DNA of 64,000 nt, from assembly GCA_023053545.1 (NCBI GenBank), contig JAKZAN010000007.1, forward strand, positions 8,928,001-8,992,000. Direction: 5' to 3'. Positions 36,280-49,500 of the stretch are shown here, piece by piece; position 1 is the first letter of the stretch; every line of letters starts with the position of its first letter. Both the position numbers and the translations under genes were made by a program. Source of the stretch: Lepidurus packardi (Eukaryota > Arthropoda > Branchiopoda > Notostraca > Triopsidae). The notes under the pieces were generated by a model. That model was not told the origin of the DNA. It was given only the letters and a program-made list of their open reading frames with translations, and ran no database searches.

Positions 36280-37584
36280 TTGGCAGATGAAATTAGCCGA
36301 CGTAAGCCAGCTGTCCCAAAAAGCATAGTTGTACTAGTACTGCCCAAAGTGTGCAGCCTCTTATAGAAAAGATCGAAATCTGGAAGGATTGAGGGTACCC
36401 GTTTTGGAAGGCTAATACAAGGCATTTTGTTCTTTCCTTATTGCTGCAGAACTTTAGCTGTATACGGGAAGGCGAAATGCGGAAATCCGTTTTACTTTGT
36501 TGGGCTTAGTTTTTTTCTTCTTTTTTCTTTTTCTTCGCACGGAAGTAATTTCCTCCCTTTTTCCAAGTCATATGAGAAAAAGATTGGTTGTCCGGAACGG
36601 TGCGGTGCGCTTTGCTGGCGTTCCAAAAGACCTTTCAGAATGTATATGTGTTTATAAGGTTGAAAGCATCAAAGAATGTCTTTAATGTTTGGGTGTTTAG
36701 CTGGTCAGCAAACTGTGAAGATGGTGACTACCGCTGGACTGGACTTGGACCTGACGAGCATTGAAAAACCGTCGCTATATATATCAACGTTTCATGAGCT
36801 TAGCTGGTGTGGAAGCAAAATTACATGCCAAGCCTCGGCAACCACATGGTTCTCTTGCTCAATTTCAGTTCAACTCGCTTCGAACACATGGCTTCGCATG
36901 AGGCGCACACAAAAAATACCTACCAATTGACTCTTTCATTTCTATTTTTTTTTATTTTTCTCTTTGGACGGCTGGTACTGTATTACCGTCACAGTACACC
37001 GTTTGTAGATGATGGATCCAGTATTTGCCTTAAATATTTATTAATAAATGAAGTTGCGGTAGTAAAATGCTCAGATATTTTTGAATAATGAGTAGTGTGT
37101 AATGTATTTTGGGTAATGCGTGTAGTTTTGAGTAATGACTGTTAGGATTGGTACAGCACAGGGTACTCTAAAAGCAATCCAAGTGCTTGTGTAATCTTAC
37201 TAAGTAGGATTAGCTTCCCTTTTTTTGGAAGCCGTGTAGTGTTCTGCGACTATTCCATGCAGTAGCCAAATGGAAGGATTTAACTTGCGTTCGAGCTTTA
37301 GCAGTTGGGAATTCTTGAACCGGGAATCGATAATCCATAGTTGTTTTTTTGGCGTCTAACGTCCCGTGATAGATTAGCTGTGAGAGCGATACTGCTTGCG
37401 TCGCTTTTTGTTTTAGTTTGTTTGGGTTTTTCCCGTGTGGGTGACTTGATAAGAAGGGAGAAGAGATAAGTGCTACACCGAAGGGTCTTTGAAGAGAATC
37501 AATTGTTAGGGGTGAATGACAGGCGCATTACCTGAATGGATGTTTGGTTGTCTGGTTTGTAAATCACGAAAAGGGCAACAGACA
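36280..37584. other. Intergenic, nothing recognised
   Basis: Short plus-strand frames at 36427-37088 have no recognisable domain or consistent splice sites. Confidence 0.4.
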
Positions 37585-37613
37585 ACCCTAATCACCGTAT
37601 TGGTGATTAGGGT
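37585..37613. other. Perfect 12-bp hairpin
   Basis: accctaatcacc (37585-37596) and ggtgattagggt (37602-37613) are exact complements around a 5-nt loop. The stem lies 140 bp from the larger hairpin at 37756. No U-tract follows, and a transcription terminator is not implied in a eukaryote. Confidence 0.9.
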
Positions 37614-37755
37614 AATCCCATAAATAATCATAAATAATCCTAATACGTTAGTGTAATGAATTCTTCTAGTCTAACTTAGTTAAAGGATAATTCAATTTGT
37701 TCCAATCGTTTTGGAGTAGCCGTTCACGAGTTATCTGCATGCAAAAGTTTGGCCG

Positions 37756-37791
37756 CCACGACACGTCCGTGACGACACGGACGTGTCGTGG
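37756..37791. other. Perfect 16-bp GC-rich hairpin
   Basis: ccacgacacgtccgtg (37756-37771) is exactly complementary to cacggacgtgtcgtgg (37776-37791) with the 4-nt loop acga. Upstream lies gttcacgagttatctgcatg. An exact stem of this length in AT-rich intergenic DNA suggests a recent foldback event, a cruciform site or a protein target. Confidence 0.95.
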
Positions 37792-37799
37792 TGAAGACG

Positions 37800-40710
37800 C
37801 TTTTTGCTCCAGTCTACTGCCAAGTTTATAAAAACAGTCAAAAAAGGTGTAGGATACCAGGGCTTACTGATACGTCCACTTGAATCCGTGTAAATTCTAT
37901 TGTACTTAAATTTAACTCTTTTACTTAGAATCTAAGGGTTTTGAGTTGTCGAATCCCAACGAAATTCTTTTGTTAGCAACGTGTTTATTTAAACCAACAA
38001 GCAGCTTTTAGCGTAAACAAACCCATTTGGAGTCCCCGAGGAAGCAAAAAGGAAGCTTGGAATAGTAAAAAGAATTGAAAGTCGCGAACAATTTTGTTAC
38101 TTACTTAGGCATAGCGTATCTCCCACTTCTCTGTCGGGAACCCCAAGTGGCACGCCAGCCTTTTTCCAAGTTGAAAGCCACTCACTGGTTTGAAAGGCCA
38201 GGATAATAATTCCAATTCTACAATAACCCTGAGTTTTCTAGAAAGCATTTGGCAAAACGAAGTAAAAGAAAAGAATAAAGGAAGTTTACTAAATAAAAGA
38301 AAAAACTTACAAAAGCTACCAACATCTCTTTTGTACCAACATCTCTTTTGCCAGAAGTTGGTAGCCTTGTCGCCGACAATTCATTCTTGCCATGCAATGG
38401 ACCAATAATGAATACTGTCTTGCTTTATTTTTTCTGTATTGTTTTTCCCTTCAAACTCTGTCCTATTTATCTTTCTCCTTTTAAAATGTGTAGAAATGTC
38501 ATCGAGGTTTTTTCATCACACTGTTTGTATTTTTCCTTCATATCCTAATTTTGGCTTCAAACACTAACGCAACAAAACAAAACTGACTAATTTTAAGAAG
38601 TCTCTCCCTTATTGTCAGCCATGTTGTTATTCCCCGTAATTAAATTAAGGTGGTTCGTTGTCGCAATTTACACCCTTCGCAGCCCACGCGTTCCCACACG
38701 TGACGAAGATACCCAAGTGCAAGCTTGAGAAAATTTTGGCAGACGGGTGGGAAAGGAAAAAGAATCGTTTGGCTCCGCTTCACTAGTCAAACTGCACAAA
38801 AACTTGGAACATCGGGTACGGGGCTCGGTTTCTATCGAACCTCAAACTAATCCCTCCCTGTGCTGATACTTTTATCCCCCCAAATTAGCATGTTTATACT
38901 TGCGTAGGCCTATGTTTGACAAGCTAAACACTCTGGTTCAGGTTTCCTAAGCAGCTCCTCGCTTAATAGAAGCTTCTCGTGCTGAATAGGTAATCTGTGA
39001 ACTTCTGCTTAAAAATGAAGAAAACAGCCGTGTAAAGCTCTCTATAGGGAGTAGCAGGGTTGTTTCTCCAGTTCAATGCTAAGATTGATGGGGTAATCCA
39101 AGTTTCCTGCTGATCGTGACAACATGAAACACATTCTCCCCCGTTCCCTCATTGAATTATGAGCGTTGTCCCGGGTTGCGAGCCTTTCCCGTTATGGCGC
39201 GCCTGTAGCCCGCCTCCAGCGCGCCGCGGCTCGTATATTGGAAAAGGGGTTAAGCTGAGCATATATTGAGCAACAGGATCACATTGTTAGGAAGCAGGCA
39301 ATAACTACTCATCTTTTTTCATCGTTGAGCACTTTGGAAAATGATGGACGATATCCGAGAACATAATCGATGCCTCCAAACGGGGTCTATGAAATGGGTA
39401 TTTATGAGTTTTTCCTTTTTCTTCCTTCCCTTCTCATATCTTTATCCTCTTCAGCAGCAGGAATCTCTACCACGGGATTGAGAGAAAGGACAGAATTTCC
39501 GCCAATTTTGTGGGTAATGGAAAGTCCTTGTTGCTGCACTCGAGGAAGAGCACGGGTAATTAAGTGGAAAGTTTGCACTGGAGTATCAATATTGGCAGAA
39601 ATATAGCTAACACTAACGTAGTCGTACAGATAAACGCCTTGTAGCCGTTTGGCATGCTATCGGTTTTACAATCGTTATTTTTTCCAGAAAATGTAATAGA
39701 AAATGTAAAAAAAATAAATAAAAAAAGCTTTCAATATTGCGTAGCCCGTTTATAGCTAATTGAAAAAGGAGGCACAAAGATCCTTTTTGCATGTACTAGA
39801 TGTAAAGGCCAGCACGAAAAAGCGTCTGACACCCGGACCTATTTCCCGAGGAACGTAAAACCTAAAGAAGGTTTATTTCTGCAATGATGAATCTTTTCAT
39901 TAATCAGCTTCATAGATCATAACACCCGAGGTGACTGGGAACGCCACCCAGTTCTGGAAAGCCAAGTCAGGACAGAAAAGATTTTCTTTTTCTTTGCCGG
40001 CAGTAATGACTTTCTCGCTTTGCTAAGGGCGTTGCAAAGACAGACGCAGAAAGGGTAAAATGTCTGCAGAGGCGCACAGGCTCGTGTAGCTAGCAATGCG
40101 GGCCGAGTTTTTCTTTTTACTTAGAAATTAAGAAATTTCAGAAAGAAGAACGTTTCTTAGCTAATTTTCTTCTAAAAAGTCCCAAGTCTTGGGCATAACG
40201 AAGTTCTCCAAGCACACCGCCAGTACTCACCCTTAGACTGCTCTAAGTGCCCTAAAGGGACAAGCTCGTCCAGTAGCATCATTTCTGCGTGGCGTTTGGC
40301 TGTTCCGGGGTTCCGGTCAAAGTTGACTTCTCCTGTGTCAGGCTTTTAATTGTGTTCGTTAGTGGAAAGGCCAGGAAGCAAGTATGCAGTAACAATGTGC
40401 CTTTTGAGAGGATTCCCCCAAAATAAATGTGAATCCAATCAAGAAGAAAGTTGGACAATCTTATTACTGCAGCCATGATACAAACAATCGAAAAGCCCCC
40501 AAAATACGCTTCCTTGACATCAAAGAGCCATCAAGAATGAAGCAACTTTTCCCAAGTTGTTTGCAATCAAGGTTCTTTCCGTTTTTATACCATGAATGTA
40601 AATTTGATTAAACGACCGCCTGGGGGGAGGCCATCCGAAACCCAAACCTTGAGGTTTTGTATCGATTGCTTCGTGTTTCTTCAATTATCGGTACGAGAGC
40701 CTTAGGCAAT
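37800..40710. other. Intergenic, one GC-rich patch
   Basis: No gene is recognised. A GC-rich patch at about 39178-39230 contains an inverted pair ggcgcgc/gcgcgcc, followed by the TATA-like cgtatattgg. It could be a promoter, but no credible downstream exon was found. Confidence 0.35.
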
Positions 40711-40714
40711 TCCC

Positions 40715-40852
40715 CTGGGGCAATGTATTGCCGTACGACAGGTTCAGGCAATACTGCTGAATCTTAATCTTATGGCCAATGTATTGGCCAATGTATTGCC
40801 GTACGACAGGTTCAGGCAATACTGCTGAATCTTAATTTTATGGCCTTTTGTT
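40715..40852. repeat. Two-copy tandem repeat, ~76 bp unit
   Basis: caatgtattgccgtacgaca followed by ggttcaggcaatactgctga occurs twice. The copies are separated by ggccaatgtattggcc, itself nearly palindromic. Confidence 0.9.
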
Positions 40853-41119
40853 TAGCACTGCAGTATTCGTACTTTCCCTTTCTGGTGTTAATTCTTTGGG
40901 CGGAGAACTTATGTTTCTTGTTCTCTGACTTTGGAACTTAGTTCCAGTGATTTCGGTACTGCGGCACCGCGTAAATCCCCTGAGATTGCATTCGTTTCTA
41001 GTACGTATATCAGAAATCCAATAGCATATAGCACAAACCTAACCGTTCCAAACCACAGCGTTGCCAGATCGTGTCAAAATAAGTTGAGGTCTATGGAAAA
41101 AGCGGGGAAATTAAAAATG

Positions 41120-41171
41120 TTAGGTTAGGTTAGGTTAGCTAGGTTAGGTTAGGTTAAGTTAGGTTAGGTTA
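41120..41171. repeat. Interstitial telomere-like (TTAGG)n tract
   Basis: Around nine near-perfect TTAGG units with two interruptions (ttagct, ttaagtt). TTAGG is the ancestral arthropod telomere repeat. Shorter TTAGG-like runs occur near 34973 and 35133. Confidence 0.9.
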
Positions 41172-43300
41172 TACTAGTTTTAGTAGTCAGAAAAGCATAA
41201 TTATCTTAGCACACTAAAGGCCTTACTCTTATAAGCACCCATTTTGTCATCACGTGGCAACGCTGTAAGAACTTTTGAATTTTCCCCATGCTATTTCCCC
41301 TATGCTGCTTTGTACAGGTTGGGTTTTGGCTATATGCAATCCGATACGCTTCCATAACCTGGGTAAAAGGTCTGAGACTCTGGGAGCGAAGGATCATGCA
41401 GTGAAGCAGCAATGTGACGCTAAAAGAAGAAATAATAGCTATGGAGAAAAGTAAGAAATTTACTGACCCCTTGGCTGATAGGCAAAAGACGTATAACCGC
41501 CGTCATCTGCAGCATGTATAATAGACGTTGATCGATAATCAGATTGCTTCTTGTGTAAGTTTTTCCACGCTAGTTTTCGTGCTGGTTCACATTTTTACAT
41601 GTAAAAGGATCTCCGGCTGGTCGCGGCGGTCATGACAACGAAATGGCTTTCCATTTTTCGTGGATGAGGACGCATTGAACATTTTAATTTTCTTCTACCT
41701 TTCGGATTTTTTTCTTTTTTTTTTTTTAACTGAAATCCTCCCAGAAGGACGTCTGTGGAAACTAATCGATCCTTACATTGAGGGGAAGGAAATATTTTTT
41801 TCATTTTTTTTTCCTCTCTTTTGGTTGGTAATTTACGTTTTATACTGTCATCAAGAGCGTGTGTGCCCCAGCGGGAGAGCATAAGCTTTATTTTTCCCTT
41901 GTCTTTCTTAGCTATATATATATACTGTATGTACTGGGCTTTTTGCCGTCCTGGAAGCTAGGACATCCAAAAGTGTGAAAGGATGTGTCGGCAAGACTGG
42001 AGGAGGTTGTAACAAAAAGCTTGGACCATAAGTTGGCAAGAAGTCGACGTAACAGTCGTTGGACATCAAAGAAGTAAAAACGGAAGGAATAAAGGACGAG
42101 TTATTGTCTACAATTTGACTGGGTACTGTAGACACGGTTGTCGGAAATTCAGAAAAACATTTGTATATTTGACTGCGGAATTTCGGCAAGGATTATTGTC
42201 TTAGTTGGGATTAATTTTTGGGCTGATGGGGGGAATTAATGGGGCAGGGTTTTCGTTCCATGATGGATATGAGGTGGTCTTATAACAGGATGTTATGACC
42301 CGTGCAGGACTTTTTTCATTATTGTCCATTAAGGCGGCAGCGTTAGCCGTATAGCACATTTGCGTTCGCAGTTCAGCAGCTGTAATAGACGCATGATTTC
42401 TAGCGTTATGAATTGCAGTTACTCCTCCGACACTGGGAACTCATGAATCTTATGAGCCGTACAGTTTATCAAAATTGGTTCCAAGTGTTGTGTTCGAACT
42501 GGGGAATGTCCAGGACAAGGAATACTTGATGTTGGGACCAGGTCCCAAAACATGTTTTACGACAAGCTTGCTTTCCATCATTAGCTAGAATGAAAGATGA
42601 AGAGAGGTCGTTACTTAAGACTCGGGACGTGGCACAAGCCGGGGTTAACTTGCGAAAAGACAAAAGCGAAAGGGGTTATATACTGGCTACTACTACTGTT
42701 TTGCCTGAGATTTGTTTTGACACTCTTCGAGATTAATGACAGCTCCACTGGGGACGTTTTTTCTTTGACACAGGCGTCACTGAACAATAGACCCTGCCAA
42801 AAATGTACCCGAAAACTTTCCCTTTACACAATCCCGGTGTGTTTTGAACACTTCAGACTTCCTTTCTCACTCACAACTTGAGCTAATTCTCCAGCATTCA
42901 ATTGCAATTTCTAAATTACAATGCTGTCGACTAGACTAAACAAGAATTTGTTCTATTTTAAAAGTTTATTTAACTACTCAGATTGTAGCTATACTGTGCA
43001 CCCGAAGAAGGTTAATTTCATTAAAACTATCGTTTTGATTATTGTTCATTGCATTCATTTCATTGCAGTAGATATTTGTATCAGAAATATCCCAGTTATG
43101 GTCTAAAGGTTCTGCTAGTCAAAGAGCGTAGCTGTAATAAAATTTGCATATATTTAGATTAGCTTTCCTGTAAGCTAAAAGATGCCAAAAGATACATTAG
43201 ATTCCCAGATAAGCTAATAGCGGCTTAGTCTTTTACAAAGTTCCTATTACTGCTGCAAATCGCAGCAATTCAGATTCTTTTCATCTTACTTTTCATCAAC
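41172..43300. other. Intergenic upstream of LARS1, one unsupported ORF
   Basis: No gene is recognised. A minus-strand frame of 93 codons at 41908-42189 starts with ATG and is Pro/Ser/Leu-rich (contains LLQPPPVLPTHPF). It shows no known domain and no obvious splice partners, so its reality is open. Confidence 0.35.
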
Positions 43301-43435
43301 AGCAATAGATGGCGAAAGTGTCACTTTTCGATAGATTCCCATTTGTTTTGTCATTCGCGTCTCTGCCTTGTTGGATGGCTCGTAGTAACTGTTTATTTTA
43401 CTGCTTTGCTAAAGCAAAACACGTGCAAGACGAAG

Positions 43436-43558
43436 GTAATCTTCGTGGTTTTATTTATTAAATTATTCCAATCTCTCTGCTCTTCTGAATTAGGTAATCT
43501 ACGTCTATCTTGTATACATTCCCATATAGAAACTAACATTTTTTTTGCGTTCGTTTAG
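43436..43558 (+). other. Predicted 5' UTR intron of LARS1
   Basis: A donor (gacgaag|gtaatc) at 43436 and an acceptor (cgttcgtttag|gtg) ending at 43558 lie just upstream of the LARS1 ATG at 43579. This is predicted from splice-site consensus only. Confidence 0.45.
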
Positions 43559-43578
43559 GTGAATAGTAGTAAAACATA

Positions 43579-46500
43579 ATGGCCAAAGCTGATGTAACGA
43601 CGTCGACTGAAAGGAAGGGAAGGTTTAAAGTCGACTTCCTTTTGAATCTGGAGAAGGAAATCCAAGCCAAATGGGAGGCAGAAGGTGTCTTTGAAGAAGA
43701 CGCTCCCAACAATGAACAGAAAGAAAAGTATTTCGTGACTTTTCCTTACCCTTACATGAATGGACGCTTGCATTTGGGTCACACGTTTACTATCTCTAAA
43801 TGCGAGGTACAGTAAGCAAGAAAAATGAGTCGTTTTGAAGAGCTGTCAATGATACTGTACTTTTTCCCCTTTTTTCTGCAGTTTGCGGTCGGTTTCCAGC
43901 GACTGCAAGGCAAAAGTTGTCTCTTTCCTTTTGGCATGCATTGCACTGGCATGCCAATCAAAGCTTGCGCTGATAAGTTGAAAAGGGAAATGGAAGACTT
44001 TGGCTACCCGCCCAACTTCCCTAAAATCAGTGAAGTTGAAGCACCAGACACAAAAGATGAGCCAGCTGAAGGCAAAGATAAAGCCAAAGGCAAAAAGGTA
44101 ACAAACAGCTTTTGCTTTTCCCCATCCCGACATCTGATTAATAAAGGATTTTCTCTTTTCCTAGAGCAAAGTTATCGCCAAGACGGGTACCGCTAAGTAT
44201 CAGTGGCAAATTATGCAAAGTTTAGGCTTGCAAGACGAAGAAATTCGCAAGTTTGCGGACGCGAATTACTGGCTTGAGTATTTCCCTCCTTTGACCGTCT
44301 CCGATCTGAAACGAATGGGTCTGCACGTAAATATAAATACCATTGTCTTATGGAAGATTCCAAGTTATTGAATATGTAATCTAAGTTATTTAATGTTATT
44401 TCAAGTTATTTTCAAGTGATTTAATTCCAAGTTATTTAATATGTAATCTAAGTTATTAAATTTAATTTCAAGTTATTTTCAAGTTATTTAATTCCAAGTT
44501 ATTTAATATGTAATCTAAGTTATCTAATGTTATTTCAAGTTATTTTCAAGTTGTTTAATTCCAAGTTATTTAATATGTAATCTAAGTTGTTTAATGTTAT
44601 TTCAAGTTATTTTCAAGTTATTTAATTCCAAGTTATTTAATATGTTATCTAATGTCTGCTAAAACTTGGTTTATTGCAAAGGTGGATTGGCGTCGCTCCT
44701 TTATCACCACTGACGTGAATCCATTCTATGATTCCTTTGTTCGCTGGCAATTCATCCGGCTGAAGGAAAAAGGCAAAATCCAATACGGGAAACGATACAC
44801 AATCTTCTCCCCCAAGGATAACCAGCCCTGTATGGATCACGACCGTGCCTCTGGAGAAGGAGTTGGACCGCAAGAGTACACTCTGGTCAAAATGAAGGCA
44901 TTGGAGCCGCTCCCCAAAGCACTTGCGTAAATCCTCTTACAAATCAACCCAGCCATCGTTTCCTTAATTTGCATCTATTTTTGTAGGAGTTTTAAAGGAC
45001 AGCCCATTTTCCTGGTGGCTGCCACTCTCCGTCCAGAGACCATGTATGGGCAAACCAATTGCTGGGTACGACCTGACATGAAGTACATTGCTTTCCGTAC
45101 TGTGAATAAGGAGATTTTCGTTTGCACTCAAAGAGCTGCCAGGAATATGTCCTACCAAGGGTTTACGCTTGAAGATGGCAAAGTGGAGATCATCAAGGAA
45201 CTGCTTGGAGAAGTAAATTCACGATTCCAATTTTTCCCTATTTAAGATTCAAAATAATTAGGATTTTTGCTAGAAAATTCAAAATTAATTCAAAATATTT
45301 CAAAATTAATTCAGAATATTTCAAAATTAATTCAAAATATTTCAAAATTAAATTGAAAAATAAATTTTTCCAAATAAATTTCAAAGAAAATTCGAAAATA
45401 AACAAGGTTTTCGAAAAAAATCAATATAATTGCGATTTTTACCCTATTTCTGAATAGTTTTCTAGTACCTTTTAATAATTTTTAGTAACTAACAGTTTTT
45501 GGAAAATTCAAAATAATCCTAAAAAAATCTACTAGAAATTACTAGAATTACTAGAAAAATAAAAAATATTTCAAAATTAATACAAAATATTTCAAAATTC
45601 AATGCAAAGAAGATCAAGGATAAATTCAAAATTAATTCAAAATATTTCAAAGAAAATTCAAAAAGGTAGGCGGTTTTCTAGAAAATTCAAAATATTGCGA
45701 TATTACCCTATTTCTGAATAGTTTCTAATACCTTCTAACGAAATTCAAATAAAATTTAAGTAAATAGAGAACTTAATAGAAGGAAATTTTGACGTTTCAT
45801 TTTTCCTATTTTAAAAGGATTTGCTGGGATTGGGGTTAAAGTCGCCCTTAACGAAATATGACGTCATTTATACATTGCCGATGATGACCATCAAAGAGGA
45901 CAAAGGTACTGGCGTTGTAACGAGCGTCCCGTCAGATTCCCCTGATGATTATGCTGCGCTACGAGACTTGAAGAAAAAGGCAGCTATGCGTGAGAAGTAT
46001 AACATTCGGGATGATATGGTGCTTCCCTTTGATCCAGTAAATTAAGCTCTATGACCTAAGATCCAAGCGTGGGGAGCTAGCTGGCTATTTACAATGTCCA
46101 TTTTCCATAGGTGCCTATTGTGGACGTGCCCGAGTTGGGGAACTTGAGTGCTGTCACTGCTTGTGACATGTTTAAAATCCAGAGCCAGAACGACAAGGAG
46201 AAACTGCAGGAAGCCAAAGAATTAGTTTACTTGAAAGGATTTTACGACGGCGTGCTCTTGGTGGGACCCCATGCAGGAATGAAAATACAAGACGTCAAGA
46301 AAGTCATCCAGAAAGATTTGGTCGAGAAAAAGGAGGGCGTTGTTTACATGGAACCCGAGAAACAAGTCATTTCGAGGTAAGATTAAGCGGAATTTAGAAA
46401 AAGGAGACAAGACATTCCTTTTTAACTGGTCTGTTTTGTTTATTCAAATTAGATCTGGGGATGAATGCGTTGTCGCGCTATGCAATCAATGGTATTTGGA

Positions 46501-49500
46501 CTACGGCGAGACCCAATGGAGACAACAGGCACATCAAGCCCTGGATCAGATGGAAACGTACCATGATGAAGTCCGGAAGAATTTCTTGGCAACTTTGAAT
46601 TGGCTGCGTGAACATGCGTGCTCTCGAACGTACGGTTTAGGTAAATTACAATAATGACTGAATTTTTACCCTATTTCTTACTTTCTTAGAATTTTAGAAA
46701 TAGGGTAAAATTTCTAGAATTTTCTCTACTATTTACCCTATTTCTTACACCTTTTGGTAATTTTTGAGTAAGCTAGTAGTTTCTAGAAAACTCAAAAGAT
46801 ACGCAAAAATGAATTCAAAGGATTTTAAATTAAATTCAAAAGATTTTAAATTAAATTCAAAGAAAATTCAAAAATAATTCAAGATATATCAAAGAAAATT
46901 CAAAGAAAATTCAAAATTCAATTCAAGGAAAATTCAAAAATAATTCAAAATTAAATTCAAAGAAAATTAAAAAATAATTCAAAAGAAAATTCAAAGAAAA
47001 TTCAAAAAGAATTCAAAATTAAATTCAAAGAAAATTCAAAAATAATTCAAAATTAAATTCAAAAATAATTCAAAATATATCAAAATTAAATTCAAAGAAA
47101 ATTCAAAATTAAATTCAAGGAAAATTCAAAAATAATTCAAAATTAAATTCAAAGAAAATTAAAAAATAATTCAAAATATATCAAAATTAAATTCAAAGAA
47201 AATTTTTCAAAAATACGATTTTTTAGAAAATTCAACATAATTACGATTTTTTACTGTATTTTCTTTTTTATTCTTTTCTAAAAATTCAAACTAATTACGA
47301 TTTTTACCCTATTTGTGAATAGTTCGTAACATCTTCTAGTTTCTAGAAATTTCCAAATTAATCAAAAATTTTTGTGGTCTTAGGAACGAAACTTCCATGG
47401 GATCCTCAGTATTTTAAATTAAATTAAAAGAGAATTCAAAAATAATTCGAAATATTTCAAAATTAAATTCAAAATAAAAATTAAATAAATAAAAAAAAAT
47501 TAAATTAAATTCAAAGAATTTTTTTTAAAATACAATTTTCTAGAAAATTCAATATAATTACGATTTTTTTACTGTATTTTTCTATTTTTTCTTTTTTTTA
47601 TTATTTTCTAAAATTCAAACTAATTACGATTTTTACCCTATTTCTGAATAGTTCGTACATCTATTTCTGAATTGTTCGTACAGTTACCCTAATAGTTACA
47701 TCTTCTAGTTTCTAGAAAATTCCAAATTAATTACAATTTTTTGTGGTCTTAGGAACGAAACTTCCATGGGATCCTCAGTGGTTGATTGAATCCTTGTCGG
47801 ATTCCACGATCTATATGGCGTACTACACGGTAGCTCATCTACTCCAAGGAGGAACTTTAAATGGGAAAGGCAGTAGTCCATTGAATATCAAGTGAGTTCA
47901 AATAAGCGTTTTTTAGTGAAATGAAATTCTAATTTTGTGAGGTTTTTTTTCAAGAGCGGAGGAGATGACACCCGAAGTTTGGGATTACATCTTCTTTACC
48001 AAGTCTCCTGCACCGAAAACAAACATTTGTCAAGCTAGTCTGGATAAACTTCGACGCGAATTTCAGTATTGGTACCCGGTGGATCTGCGAGTGTCAGGCA
48101 AAGATCTGATTCCCAACCATCTGACGTACTACTTGTACAACCACTGCGCTATTTGGCCTGAAGAACCCAAGAAATGGCCTCAAAGTGTGCGAGCCAATGG
48201 ACACTTGCTCCTGAACTCAGAAAAGGTGAATTTCGAAACTTTCTGTCACCAAATTATCGAATTAAGTAATGTATACATACGTAAATAAGTTTTTAAATAT
48301 GTAAATAAGTTTTTAAATACGTAAATAAGTTTTTAAATATGTAAATACGTTTTTAAATATGTAAATAAGTTTTTAAATATGTAAATAAGTTGTTAAATAT
48401 GTAAATAAGTTGTTAAATATGTAAATAAGTTGTTAAATGTATTTTTTTCGATAGATGTCAAAATCTACGGGCAACTTTATGACTTTAACTGAAGCTATTG
48501 AGAAATTTAGCGCTGATGGAATGCGTTTGGCCCTGGCTGATGCTGGAGATTCCATCGAGGACGCTAATTTTGTAGAAGCCATGGCTGATGCTGGTAATTT
48601 ACACTATTTTCTTAACTTTTCATTATCGAAGTTTGAATTTATTTTATTTTAAGGATTGCATTTATTTAAGTATTTTTATTTATTTTTTACTTTTTTTATT
48701 TATTTTTATTTTAGGAATTTTGCGTTTGTATACGTTGATTGAATGGGTGAAGGATTGCATCAATTCCCTGGACACGTTGAGACAAGGGGAGTTGAACTTT
48801 AATGATCGGGTTTTCAAGAAGTACGTACTTTGCATCAATTTTCATCTTTCATCAACTTTCTATGTTTTGATTGTCATGTTCTGTCGTTTCAGTGAGATGG
48901 AATTCCAGGTTGAGGAAACGAGACAACATTACGAGCGTATGAATTTCAAAGAGGCTTTGAAGTCGGGCTTCTTTGAGTTCCAAGCATTACGAGATCAGTA
49001 CCGAGAGTTCGTTATGGGTGACATGCACCGCCGGTTGATTTTGGAGTACATCGAGCGCCAAGCGTTAATTTTGTCTCCCATTTGTCCTCATGTTGCCGAG
49101 CATGTTTGGACGCTTCTAGGAAAGGTACAGTTGGATTTTGTTTACTTTCAGAAGCTGAATAACATTTTTTTTCCACGTTTAGAAGGAAAGTGTGTTGCGG
49201 TCAGCGTGGCCCAAGGTTATAGCAGCGGATCCTGTTCTTCTGAAAGCGGGATCATACTTGAACGACGCTGCTCACGATTTCCGACTTCGTTTAAAGACGT
49301 ATTTGAACTCGCTGACTGCCAAAGCGACTAAAAAGGGAGCAGCGGCTCTCCCACCAGCGCAAAAACCGACCCATGCCAGCATTTGGATTGCTAAAACGTA
49401 CCCGAAATGGCAGTCGATCATATTAACTACGTTGAAAGAGAAATATGAGGTAGTTCCATTACTTTCAAGGCAAAATTGAGACAATTTCTTTGATTTTCTG

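Noticed and set aside
37585-37613. Hairpin as a bacterial-type terminator
   Set aside because: No U-tract follows and the context is eukaryotic intergenic DNA.
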